The translations under genes and the position numbers were made by a program. Positions 1 through 6,930 of a stretch of 36,924 nucleotides of DNA are shown here, one piece after another (positions within the stretch are counted from its first letter, which is position 1; the number at the start of each line of letters is the position of its first letter). Source of the DNA: a virus; the IMG/VR virus record IMGVR_UViG_3300021375_000081, positions 1 to 36,924 of that record. One strand, written 5' to 3'. A model generated the notes under the pieces. The model did not search any database. It was not told where the DNA came from and saw only the letters and a list, made by a program, of their open reading frames with translations.

Positions 1-222
1 ATCGTTGGAAACATGGGGTCAGAACTTAGATTTGACTATTCCGTCATTGGAGATGCAGTCAACCTCGGTGCTAGACTCGAGAGCCAAACAAGAAATTATG
101 ATGGGGTGGACGTGTTGTTGGGACAAGAAACATATCTCCAGTGTCCAAACAGAACATTCACAAAAGTTGATTCAATTACAGTTAAAGGAAAGACCGAACC
201 AGTTGTCGTTTACACTATCTGA
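1..222 (+). CDS. Class III adenylate/guanylate cyclase, C-terminal part (cut by window edge)
   Basis: This is the end of a class III nucleotide cyclase catalytic domain, which makes cAMP (or cGMP) from ATP (or GTP). The reading frame is open from base 1, and about 73 residues are visible. They include VGNMGS, then DYSVIGDAVNLGARLE, the hallmark segment carrying the transition-state Asn and Arg (VN..AR), and an end of the form VKGKTEPVVVYTI, which is how the domain normally finishes. The position that is Asp in mammalian adenylyl cyclases is Ser here, as in many bacterial (IIIb-like) enzymes. The metal-binding part and any sensor domain lie outside the window. A cyclase is unusual in a T4-like phage. 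The family call is firm. Substrate and regulation are unknown. Confidence 0.88.
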   Translation: MVGNMGSELRFDYSVIGDAVNLGARLESQTRNYDGVDVLLGQETYLQCPNRTFTKVDSITVKGKTEPVVVYTI

Positions 223-529
223 AAAGGAACCTAGTAGTCTTCATTACACTGCATTCATAACACTTCAACTTGCAGATATCTATACCACATATCGTGGTCT
301 CAAATATGATTGTGTCGAAGAACTAAATCCTTTCCTTGGTAAATCTCCTTCAGTGAATGAAATGTTTTTATTTAAGACTGCAGTTCTTATGCCTGCTATA
401 AATTCAGATATTAAAAATGAGAGATTAACACCACAAGTATTCAATCAGATGAACTTCTTAATGACTATGGTAATTGCAAGTAATTATCATGTATTAAGTG
501 ATGCAAAAGAAAGATGCAGAAAATTATAA
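203..529 (+). CDS. Small membrane protein, DUF5658-like
   Basis: A reading frame in a different phase continues past the cyclase stop. Its first 60 codons simply overlap the cyclase, so the real gene starts later. No ATG lies in the unique part. TTG at 203, with AAGGA at 185-189 upstream, is the best start and gives 108 residues. The protein has hydrophobic stretches (AFITLQLADIYTTY, FLFKTAVLMPA, FLMTMVIASNYHVL), with the pattern ADIYTTYRG...ELNPFLG...FKTAV. That resembles short bacterial and phage membrane proteins of the DUF5658 type. It overlaps the cyclase end by about 20 bases, so the two are probably co-translated. No function is known. The start is uncertain. Confidence 0.6.
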   Translation: MSFTLSEKEPSSLHYTAFITLQLADIYTTYRGLKYDCVEELNPFLGKSPSVNEMFLFKTAVLMPAINSDIKNERLTPQVFNQMNFLMTMVIASNYHVLSDAKERCRKL

Positions 530-537
530 AAACCCCC

Positions 538-565
538 TTGAAATTTTAGAAAAAACCCATATAAT
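538..565 (+). promoter_or_regulatory. Sigma70-like promoter upstream of hsp20
   Basis: TTGAAA (538-543) is followed after 16 bp by a perfect TATAAT (560-565). It is preceded by the AAAAACCCCC box, which directly follows the stop codon of the previous gene. The same box recurs at several other promoters in this window. Confidence 0.6.
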
Positions 566-578
566 AGTAGTATGGTGT

Positions 579-586
579 TATAAATA
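579..586 (+). promoter_or_regulatory. T4-type late promoter TATAAATA
   Basis: An exact match to the T4 late promoter octamer, 14 bases downstream of the sigma70-like -10 box. The predicted start is near base 592. Together the two boxes would let hsp20 be transcribed both early and late, through the repeat-containing leader. Confidence 0.6.
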
Positions 587-747
587 CCATTGTTAGAGAA
601 CTTCAAAAGAGCTCGGATTTGGAACTTGGATTGGCCAACGGCGACATCAAGTGACCCCATTTCTTCAAAAGAGCTCGGTTCTCGAACATTAATGCAATGC
701 TCATTAGAGGTTGCACATTATAAACTTGCTTAATAAAGGAGAAAACT
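587..747 (+). other. Untranslated leader or candidate small RNA region
   Basis: About 160 bases without a convincing reading frame lie between the promoters and the Hsp20 gene. The region holds two copies of a 16-base repeat and a short inverted pair, TGCAA (693-697) and TTGCA (711-715). It looks richer in G and C than the surroundings. It ends in a strong ribosome binding site (AAAGGAG) before the ATG at 748. It could be a structured 5' leader or a small RNA. Nothing else is identifiable. Confidence 0.35.
601..678 (+). repeat. 16-bp direct repeat pair
   Basis: CTTCAAAAGAGCTCGG occurs at 601-616 and again, identically, at 663-678, spaced 62 bp start to start. Both copies are inside the untranslated leader of hsp20. 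Confidence 0.8.
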
Positions 748-1161
748 ATGACTATCTATGACGATGTCTTCGGGAAATCATTCCCATTCGCAATCGGGTT
801 CGACAGAACTCTACAACTATTAGAACGTGCAGATACACATTCTAGTTCAAACTATCCACCCTACAACATTGTAAAAATCGATGAGGAAAATTTCCAAATT
901 GAAATGGCAGTAGCAGGGTTCGATAAGAAAGAGGTTTCTATCTCTAAAGAGAAAGAGAAACTAATTATCGAGGGAGAACAAGATACTGAATCAAAAGATT
1001 ATGTCCACCAAGGACTTGCTTCACGTTCATTCAAAAGGTCATTCACACTTGCAGACGATATAATCGTTAAAGGTGCAGATATGAAGAATGGTATTTTGGT
1101 TGTTAGTTTAGAGAGAATTGTGCCTGAGGAAGACAAACCTCAAGAAATCAAAATTTCTTAA
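748..1161 (+). CDS. hsp20: Hsp20-family small heat shock protein
   Basis: An ATP-independent holdase chaperone of 137 residues, similar in length to IbpA. The alpha-crystallin domain runs from about residue 33 (YPPYNIVKIDEENFQIEMAV) to residue 128, with the typical VAGFDKKEVSI and ENKL-like strands and a late GILVVSLER strand. The N-terminus (MTIYDDVFGKSFPFAIGFDR) is also IbpA-like. A strong AAAGGAG sits before the ATG. Hsp20 genes are common in T4-like marine phages, where they are thought to protect proteins or aid assembly during infection. It stands alone between two promoter regions. Confidence 0.95.
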   Translation: MTIYDDVFGKSFPFAIGFDRTLQLLERADTHSSSNYPPYNIVKIDEENFQIEMAVAGFDKKEVSISKEKEKLIIEGEQDTESKDYVHQGLASRSFKRSFTLADDIIVKGADMKNGILVVSLERIVPEEDKPQEIKIS

Positions 1162-1168
1162 AAACCCC

Positions 1169-1198
1169 CTTACAGATACACCTGTTATATTGTATAAT
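1169..1198 (+). promoter_or_regulatory. Sigma70-like promoter before peroxiredoxin
   Basis: CTTACA (1169-1174) or TTACAG (1170-1175), then a perfect TATAAT (1193-1198), 17-18 bp apart. AAAAACCCCC lies just upstream. The -10 box is inside the 3' arm of the hairpin at 1174-1208, so promoter and hairpin share the same bases. Confidence 0.5.
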
Positions 1199-1212
1199 AG
1201 GTGTATCTTTTT
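1174..1212 (+). terminator. Rho-independent terminator-like hairpin
   Basis: A 16-bp stem (1174-1189 with 1193-1208; one G-T wobble, the rest Watson-Crick), a 3-base loop TTG, then TTTT. It follows the Hsp20 stop codon and would end that transcript. Arms are AGATACACCTGTTATA and TATAATAGGTGTATCT. The predicted start of the downstream promoter (about 1205) falls inside the right arm. Confidence 0.75.
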
Positions 1213-1229
1213 ATATTATGGAGAAAAAA

Positions 1230-1727
1230 ATGTTAAACGTAGGAGATAGAATACCCCAAGTAATTCTACCAATAAGAGTAGACGGAGATTTTAAACACTT
1301 AGAAACAAACGAACAGTTTGCTGGAAAGAGAGTAATAATCTTTGCATTGCCTGGAGCATTCACCCCAACATGTTCATCATTCCAATTACCTGGCTTTGAA
1401 ACTCAGTTTTCACAATTCCAAGAAAAAGGTATTGATGAGATATATTGTTTGTCAGTAAATGATTCATTTGTAATGAATGCATGGTTCGATGGACAGGGGA
1501 TTCAAAATGTTAGACCATTACCCGATGGAAACGGAGAGTTTACAGAAGGTATGGGTGCAAGTGTGCAAAAATCAAATGTAGGATTTGGTATTAGGTCTTG
1601 GAGATATGCAATTGTTGTAAACGACAATGTTATTGAAAATATCTTTGCAGAAGAGGGATTCGGTGACAATATCGATTCAGACCCTTATGAAATATCATCA
1701 CCCGAAAATGTCCTTGCAAACATCTAA
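1230..1727 (+). CDS. Peroxiredoxin (Prx5-like thiol peroxidase)
   Basis: Reduces hydrogen peroxide and organic peroxides with an active-site cysteine. The start at 1230 is preferred over the in-frame ATG at 1218 because GGAG (1220-1223) sits 6 bases before it; this gives 165 residues. The peroxidatic motif PGAFTPTCSS (Cys48) and the following FQLPGFE are diagnostic of the Prx5/AhpE-type group, as is CLSVNDSFVMNAW. A second Cys (Cys74) is present. It presumably takes electrons from a glutaredoxin or host thioredoxin; a glutaredoxin is encoded at 30052. A phage peroxiredoxin is uncommon. It could protect the infected cell or the Fe-dependent phage enzymes from peroxide. Confidence 0.93.
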   Translation: MLNVGDRIPQVILPIRVDGDFKHLETNEQFAGKRVIIFALPGAFTPTCSSFQLPGFETQFSQFQEKGIDEIYCLSVNDSFVMNAWFDGQGIQNVRPLPDGNGEFTEGMGASVQKSNVGFGIRSWRYAIVVNDNVIENIFAEEGFGDNIDSDPYEISSPENVLANI

Positions 1728-3141
1728 ACTTTATCAAGTCTTAAAAGACAATGCAAATGAGAAGAGATTACCTATTATTGATGGTAGTCTCTTTGATGCA
1801 TTAACTGAAGAACATGGGAGAGAATACTTCCGTGAGGTTCTTGCAGAATATATAGAAACCGAAAGACCCGAGTTTCCTCTAAAACAAATCTCTCATGAAG
1901 ATATGAGAAACACTTTTATTAAACTTTTAGAATATCCTGTTTGGAAGTTTATATACCCACACGAAAATTTAGAACAAGAAGTCGTAGAAAAATATGACGA
2001 CTACAAATACCCCTATTCAGAATGGGGACATGGAATGGTCAATGCACCTTCCACATTTAATGACGCAAGTGATTACTTTATGCAAGATTTAAGATTGTCT
2101 TGTGATTCATATGGACATAGAGCACCAATAAATGCATTTAGAGAATCAACTGCAAAAGAATTAAAATCACCTCTCGGTGCAATATGGAGAGGTGTCAATG
2201 ATATCACAAAGGAAGTGTCAAAAGACGTAGACGGAAACGAAGTTATAAAACTTGTTGGTGGTTCATTGAAAGAAGATACTTACAGAATGGCATTCAGACT
2301 AGGAGCCTATATTGCAACACAATTCAAACCAGTGGTTGCAAAGTGTTTCTATGAAATGACTGATGCAAGAACTGTATTGGATACAAGTTGTGGTTGGGGA
2401 GATAGACTATGTGGATTCTTTGCAAGTAAAAAAACTACAGTGTATATTGGTTGTGACCCAAACCCAAACACCTTTGAAAGATATAAGAAACAATGTATAG
2501 AATATGAAACAATTCTTACAGGTCATGCACCTAAAATTACAGAAACCAAAGACAGGTTTATGTCAGTTGGTGAGAAGAGAGTTGTAATCTACAGAAGTGG
2601 TGCAGAAGATATACCTTACGAGAAATTTCCACCAATAGATTGTGCATTTACTTCACCACCATATTTCTCAACAGAGACATACAATAAGGGTGGAGAACAT
2701 GAAGAAGACCAATCATGGAGTAAGTTCTCAGAATATGAATCATGGAGAGACGACTTCTTCATACCAGTTTCTAAAAAATCATTTGAAGTGTTATCAGATA
2801 ATGGACACTTATTGATTAACATTATGAATCCAAAGATTAAAGGTAAAATGTTTCCTTCATGTGACGAAGTAGTAGACGAATTAAGAGAACATTTCAAAGG
2901 TCAGATAGGAATGAGAATCATGCAAAGACCTCAATCTTCTACTGCATTCTTGGAGAAGTGGTCAGAGGTCAAAGGTGAAAATGATAGTAATCAAGTATCT
3001 GATAAAGAAGGAATAGATAGAACTGCAATGCAAGACTTTATGAAAAAACTATACATGGAAAATGTATGGTGGTTTGCAAAAGAAGATAAAGATTTATTCC
3101 TACCCAACAAACACAATTCATTGGAGAGTTTCTTTGGGTAA
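1708..3141 (+). CDS. DNA methyltransferase (SPPY type) with clamp-binding-like C-terminus
   Basis: An S-adenosylmethionine-dependent methyltransferase of 477 residues. Motif I is VLDTSCGWGDRLCGFFAS, and the catalytic motif is TSPPYF. SPPY is typical of N4-cytosine enzymes but is also found in some N6-adenine enzymes. About 200 N-terminal residues are not recognised. The ATG at 1708 is chosen because it overlaps the peroxiredoxin end by only 20 bases; in-frame ATGs further upstream lie deeper within that gene. The last residues, NSLESFFG, closely match the DNA polymerase C-terminus, ASLDSFFG. In T4 the polymerase tail binds the gp45 sliding clamp, so clamp recruitment of this enzyme is a reasonable inference. 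No restriction partner is seen. Confidence 0.85.
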   Translation: MSLQTSKLYQVLKDNANEKRLPIIDGSLFDALTEEHGREYFREVLAEYIETERPEFPLKQISHEDMRNTFIKLLEYPVWKFIYPHENLEQEVVEKYDDYKYPYSEWGHGMVNAPSTFNDASDYFMQDLRLSCDSYGHRAPINAFRESTAKELKSPLGAIWRGVNDITKEVSKDVDGNEVIKLVGGSLKEDTYRMAFRLGAYIATQFKPVVAKCFYEMTDARTVLDTSCGWGDRLCGFFASKKTTVYIGCDPNPNTFERYKKQCIEYETILTGHAPKITETKDRFMSVGEKRVVIYRSGAEDIPYEKFPPIDCAFTSPPYFSTETYNKGGEHEEDQSWSKFSEYESWRDDFFIPVSKKSFEVLSDNGHLLINIMNPKIKGKMFPSCDEVVDELREHFKGQIGMRIMQRPQSSTAFLEKWSEVKGENDSNQVSDKEGIDRTAMQDFMKKLYMENVWWFAKEDKDLFLPNKHNSLESFFG

Positions 3142-3457
3142 TACACCATTATTTGACGAAGGTGTTTATTGTGTTGTTGACAATAACAAATTAAACATGT
3201 CAGGCATTCAACTTACTAAAGGAATGTGGGAAGGACTCATATACACATATGGTAAAGTAGAGTTTGTAGAAGGTAAGAAACACTTAAACTTTCAAAGGAA
3301 TCTTATCAAAGTTCCCGACAATCATGACTTTGAAGAACTCCTAAATAATACCGAACTTAATAACCTTATGGGTGACATATTGGTTGAATTAATAGAAGAA
3401 CAAGCGAGGAAAGAGAATGAACAAAGAGATATTGAAAGAACAGATAAAAAGACATGA
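3134..3457 (+). CDS. Hypothetical phage protein
   Basis: The open frame begins inside the methyltransferase gene, but the unique part starts near its stop. TTG at 3134 has GGAGAG (3123-3128) in front at a good distance, giving a 107-residue protein. It begins GNTPLFDEGVYCVV and ends in a charged helix (LVELIEEQARKENEQRDIE). I do not recognise a family. It overlaps the methyltransferase by 8 bases and the lysozyme by 41, which suggests translational coupling. The start codon is inferred. Confidence 0.6.
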   Translation: MGNTPLFDEGVYCVVDNNKLNMSGIQLTKGMWEGLIYTYGKVEFVEGKKHLNFQRNLIKVPDNHDFEELLNNTELNNLMGDILVELIEEQARKENEQRDIERTDKKT

Positions 3458-3872
3458 GGGTGAAGTCCTCGAAATTTACGAAGACTCATTAGGATACTTA
3501 ACTTTTGGAGTTGGTCACTTAATTAAAGACAGTGATGATGAATATGGATTACCAGTTGGAACACCAGTCTCACAAGAAAGAGTAGATGATGTTTATGAAT
3601 ATGATTTTGATAAACACGTAGAAGAAACCATTCATGTATTTGAATCAAAAGGTGGAGAAGATTTCTATGCACTACCCGAAGACATTCAACACGTTTTAGT
3701 TAACATGACATTCAACTTAGGTGGAACAAGATTCAGTAAGTTTAATAACATGTGGAAAGGTGTTGTATCTGCAGACTGGGAAAAGGTTGCAGTTGAAATG
3801 GAAGATTCTAAATGGTTCGGACAAGTAGGAAGACGTTCAGTTGAACTACAGGAGATGGTAAGAAGTGTCTAA
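3417..3872 (+). CDS. T4-type lysozyme (GH24 endolysin)
   Basis: Cleaves the glycan backbone of peptidoglycan. The 151 residues compare with 164 in T4 lysozyme. The catalytic triad of the family is visible: Glu14 in KRHEGE, Asp23 in YEDSLGY, and Thr29 in LTFGVGH, in the same spacing as T4 Glu11/Asp20/Thr26. The later NMTFNLGG and KWFGQVGRRS segments also match GH24 enzymes. There is no signal peptide, so export would need a holin. None is obvious here, although several small membrane proteins are encoded. It could instead be a tail-spike lysozyme, but the compact size and lack of extra domains favour a lysis enzyme. Confidence 0.93.
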   Translation: MNKEILKEQIKRHEGEVLEIYEDSLGYLTFGVGHLIKDSDDEYGLPVGTPVSQERVDDVYEYDFDKHVEETIHVFESKGGEDFYALPEDIQHVLVNMTFNLGGTRFSKFNNMWKGVVSADWEKVAVEMEDSKWFGQVGRRSVELQEMVRSV

Positions 3873-4146
3873 AGTAAAATGTATAAGACTAGATACTGGA
3901 GAAGTTCTAATTGGATTTGTTGAGAGAACCATATTAGGAAACTATAAGATTATCGATGCACAAATTTGTTTAACAAATACAGAAGACGGAAAGTATGAAG
4001 TTAATCTTGCACCATGGATTCCTTTTGCAAAAGAATACACATTCATATTAAACAGTGATTTAGTTCAAACAGTTTTTGAACCAAGACCACAACTTGAAAC
4101 CAACTTTAAAGTTGCAACAGGTAATAAAGTAAGAGGAAGTAAATAA
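3865..4146 (+). CDS. Conserved phage protein, possibly Sm-like fold
   Basis: A 93-residue protein overlapping the lysozyme stop by 8 bases. The N-terminus KCIRLDTGEVLIGFVE is the strand-turn-strand pattern of small beta-barrel (Sm/Hfq-like) proteins, followed by LAPWIPFAKEYTFILNSD. Similar short proteins of this form occur in T4-like marine phages, but none I can name has a proven function. The fold suggestion is only by eye. Confidence 0.6.
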   Translation: MSKVKCIRLDTGEVLIGFVERTILGNYKIIDAQICLTNTEDGKYEVNLAPWIPFAKEYTFILNSDLVQTVFEPRPQLETNFKVATGNKVRGSK

Positions 4147-4379
4147 TGGGAAGAGAAACACTATTAAAAGCACTAATGAGTCAGTATCAAGGTGAAATGG
4201 ATATTGCAATGGCAAACATTGAAGTATACAAAAACAACCCAGCTGGTATTGGTGAACACCCCGACATTGCACAAGCACTCGATACTCAAATTGAGAAACT
4301 TGCAAATGCAAAAGAAAAATATGATGTCACTTACGACATTTTACACGGAAAAAGTAATCTTACTACCTTGACAGAATAG
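4146..4379 (+). CDS. Conserved hypothetical phage protein
   Basis: 77 residues, helical, starting on the last base of the previous stop codon (TAATG). The pattern KALMSQYQGEMDIAMANIEVY, GIGEHPDIAQALDTQIEKLA looks like a small family found in marine T4-like phages near replication genes. No catalytic motif is seen. The gene end runs straight into the polymerase promoter, whose -35 box (4368-4373) lies inside its last codons. Confidence 0.65.
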   Translation: MGRETLLKALMSQYQGEMDIAMANIEVYKNNPAGIGEHPDIAQALDTQIEKLANAKEKYDVTYDILHGKSNLTTLTE

Positions 4380-4397
4380 ACCCTACTGTAGTATAAT
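4368..4397 (+). promoter_or_regulatory. Strong sigma70-like promoter for DNA polymerase
   Basis: A perfect TTGACA (4368-4373), an 18-bp spacer and a perfect TATAAT (4392-4397). With standard spacing the first transcribed base is 4404, which is the A of the polymerase ATG, so the mRNA would be leaderless. Confidence 0.75.
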
Positions 4398-4403
4398 AAC
4401 TAC

Positions 4404-6920
4404 ATGGATTTCTATACTAACGTTTGCAGAACACGTGACAAAATACTTGTCAAAGGATACAAGAACGGAAAACAACAAAAACTATCCGTATCTTACAGAC
4501 CCAATCATTATATCCCTTCTAAGAAGGGAGACACACCATTCAAATCATTAGACGGAAGGTCACTAGAAGCAGTGAACCTAAACTCTATGGGTGGTGCAAG
4601 AAAGTTCCGAGAGAACTATGCTGGAACTCATGGATTTGAAATCCATGGATATGACCGATATATCTATACATATATTGCAGATAAATTTCAAGGTGAGATA
4701 AACTGGAATCTAAAACACATTAAGATTGCAACACTTGATATTGAGTGTGAGTGTGAAGACGGATTCCCCGAACCAACTCTTGCAACTGAAAAGGTCAATG
4801 CAATTTCAATGAAACCACTTGGTAAAGATACACATGTTTTTGGTATCGGGCCTTGGGAACACAACAGAACAGACGTAGTCTATTACAATTGTTTAAATGA
4901 GATTGACCTTTTGACTAAGTTTGTTAAATACTGGAGACAAGAGTGGTTCGATATCATTACAGGTTGGAATGTAAACTCTTTTGATATTACCTATCTCTGT
5001 AATCGTATTGACAGAATACTAGGAGAAGGAGAACATAAGAAACTCTCACCATGGGGTCAATGTGATGTCAGAGAGTTCATGTCTACTTATGGTCAGAAAC
5101 AAATGATATTCAATCTATATGGTATCAATGTTCTTGACTATCTTGAGATATATCGTAAACATACATTCGTAAATCAAGAATCCTACAAACTAGAAAACAT
5201 TGCACAAGTAGAACTTGGAACTGGTAAACTAGATTATTCAGAGTATGGAAATCTACATACACTTTACAAACAAGACTATCCAAAGTTCTTGGAATACAAT
5301 GTCAAAGACGTTGTCCTTGTTGAACAACTAGAAGAAAAACTAGGACTATTGGAACTAACACTTGCAATGTCTTATAATGCAAAGTGTAATTATAACGACA
5401 CATTCGGAATGGTGAAGTATTGGGAAACCATAATCTACAATCACCTCAAAGACCAAAACATACAAACACCACCACAAAGACTGAAGAGTGGTAATGACAA
5501 GACACACCAAATCGTTGGTGCATATGTTAAAGACCCAATTGTCGGTGGACATGACTGGGTAGTGTCATTCGACTTGAACTCACTGTATCCACATATCATT
5601 ATGCAATACAATATCTCACCCGAGAAAATGATAAAGGGAAACAGACAAGACTTGACCATTGACAGAATGTTGAACAAAGAATGTGACTTATCATATGTTC
5701 ACCAACAGGGTCATGCAGTGTGTCCGAATGGTGTAATGTATTCTAAAAACAAACAAGGATTTCTTCCCGAACTTATGGAAAAACTCTATGACGAGAGAAA
5801 GGAGTGGAAGAAGAAAATGATTGGGTATCAACAAGAACGAGAAGTCTGTAAAGAAACCAAACGTAAGAAAGAACTTGATACACTTATCAAACGTGCATAC
5901 AACAATCAACAGGTTCGTAAGATTGCACTTAACTCTGCATATGGAGCTCTTGCAAACCAATACTTTGCATTCTTTTCTATTGACCTTGCAGAGTCAATCA
6001 CAACCAGTGGTCAGTTAATTATTAAGTGGTCAGAGAAAACTATCAACGAGTTCCTAAACAAAACACTTGGAACAGATAACGAAGACTATGTGATTGCAAT
6101 GGACACTGATTCGGTTTATATCACTATGGATAAACTGGTTAAGAAAGTCTTACCCGAAGAAACAGACAAGACCAAGATTGTGGATTTCCTAAACAAGTCA
6201 GAAGGTATGATTGAACAAGTTCTTGCACGTGGTTTTGACGACCTTGCAGAATATACTAATGCATTCCAACAGAAAATGCAAATGGGTCGTGAAGTAATTG
6301 CAGACAGAGGTATTTGGACTGCAAAGAAACGATACATTCTAAATGTTCATGACAATGAAGGTGTCAGACTTGCAGAACCCAAACTTAAAATGATGGGTAT
6401 TGAGACTGCAAAGTCTTCTACACCTAAATGGGTCAGAACCAAACTAACAGAAGCCTTAAAGGTGGTTATGAATGGAACTGAACAAGACCTATGGGAGTTC
6501 GTAGAGACTGCACGAAAGGAATTTAGAAACCTTCCACCCGAGGAAGTTGCATTTCCTAGAGGTGTCAAAAACCTTGTGACGTATTCAGACCCGACTCATA
6601 TCTATGGGAAAGGAACACCGATTCATGTTAGAGGTTCACTCTTACACAATCACTTACTGAAATCTAAAAATCTTGACTTAAGATATGAAATGATTAAGAA
6701 CTCAGATAAGATTCGTTTCTCATATCTTACAACACCAAATCCAATCAATGAGAATGTAATATCATTCTCAAGTTCTCTACCAAGAGAGTTGGACTTGCAT
6801 AGATTTATTGACTATGATATGCAGTTCGAGAAAGCATTTAATGAACCACTAAAACACATTGTGAACTTAATTAACTGGAATGTAGAACCAGTTGCAAGTT
6901 TAGATTCCTTTTTTGGATAA
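4404..6920 (+). CDS. 43: DNA polymerase, family B (T4 gp43)
   Basis: The replicative polymerase with 3'-5' proofreading, 838 residues (T4 gp43 is 898). Exonuclease motifs are TLDIECE (Asp about 112), TGWNVNSFD and YNVKDVVL. Polymerase motifs are A FDLNSLYP (Asp about 390), B KIALNSAYG (about 505) and C AMDTDSVY (Asp about 567). KKRY and GIETAKSSTPKW also fit the family. All catalytic residues are present and the gene is intact. The tail VASLDSFFG corresponds to the clamp-binding end of T4 gp43. There is no Shine-Dalgarno sequence; the ATG coincides with the predicted transcription start. The stop codon is inside the late-promoter-like box for the next gene. Confidence 0.98.
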   Translation: MDFYTNVCRTRDKILVKGYKNGKQQKLSVSYRPNHYIPSKKGDTPFKSLDGRSLEAVNLNSMGGARKFRENYAGTHGFEIHGYDRYIYTYIADKFQGEINWNLKHIKIATLDIECECEDGFPEPTLATEKVNAISMKPLGKDTHVFGIGPWEHNRTDVVYYNCLNEIDLLTKFVKYWRQEWFDIITGWNVNSFDITYLCNRIDRILGEGEHKKLSPWGQCDVREFMSTYGQKQMIFNLYGINVLDYLEIYRKHTFVNQESYKLENIAQVELGTGKLDYSEYGNLHTLYKQDYPKFLEYNVKDVVLVEQLEEKLGLLELTLAMSYNAKCNYNDTFGMVKYWETIIYNHLKDQNIQTPPQRLKSGNDKTHQIVGAYVKDPIVGGHDWVVSFDLNSLYPHIIMQYNISPEKMIKGNRQDLTIDRMLNKECDLSYVHQQGHAVCPNGVMYSKNKQGFLPELMEKLYDERKEWKKKMIGYQQEREVCKETKRKKELDTLIKRAYNNQQVRKIALNSAYGALANQYFAFFSIDLAESITTSGQLIIKWSEKTINEFLNKTLGTDNEDYVIAMDTDSVYITMDKLVKKVLPEETDKTKIVDFLNKSEGMIEQVLARGFDDLAEYTNAFQQKMQMGREVIADRGIWTAKKRYILNVHDNEGVRLAEPKLKMMGIETAKSSTPKWVRTKLTEALKVVMNGTEQDLWEFVETARKEFRNLPPEEVAFPRGVKNLVTYSDPTHIYGKGTPIHVRGSLLHNHLLKSKNLDLRYEMIKNSDKIRFSYLTTPNPINENVISFSSSLPRELDLHRFIDYDMQFEKAFNEPLKHIVNLINWNVEPVASLDSFFG

Positions 6921-6923
6921 ATA
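6916..6923 (+). promoter_or_regulatory. Late-promoter-like GATAAATA
   Basis: One mismatch from T4 TATAAATA, overlapping the polymerase stop codon. The predicted start is at about 6929, two bases before the ATG of the IscU-like gene. Confidence 0.45.
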
Positions 6924-6930
6924 AGACTAT

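Noticed and set aside
5-202. First part of the long open frame overlapping the cyclase
   Set aside because: It has no family pattern and lies over a clear cyclase reading frame. Only the part after about 203 looks like a protein.
601-678. Repeat pair as a CRISPR array
   Set aside because: Only two copies exist, with one 46-base spacer and no cas genes.
1218-1229. ATG at 1218 as the start of peroxiredoxin
   Set aside because: The GGAG within 1220-1223 is correctly placed for the ATG at 1230, and 1218 has no ribosome binding site of its own.
5821-6018. 65-codon frame inside the polymerase gene, and other frames such as 18994-19302
   Set aside because: Each is contained in a larger, better supported gene in another phase and shows no protein pattern.
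6116-6337. Minus-strand frames across the window
   Set aside because: All are shadows of + strand genes, rich in Cys, Phe and Ser from the reverse complement of AT-rich coding sequence. No minus-strand promoter or ribosome binding site supports any of them.
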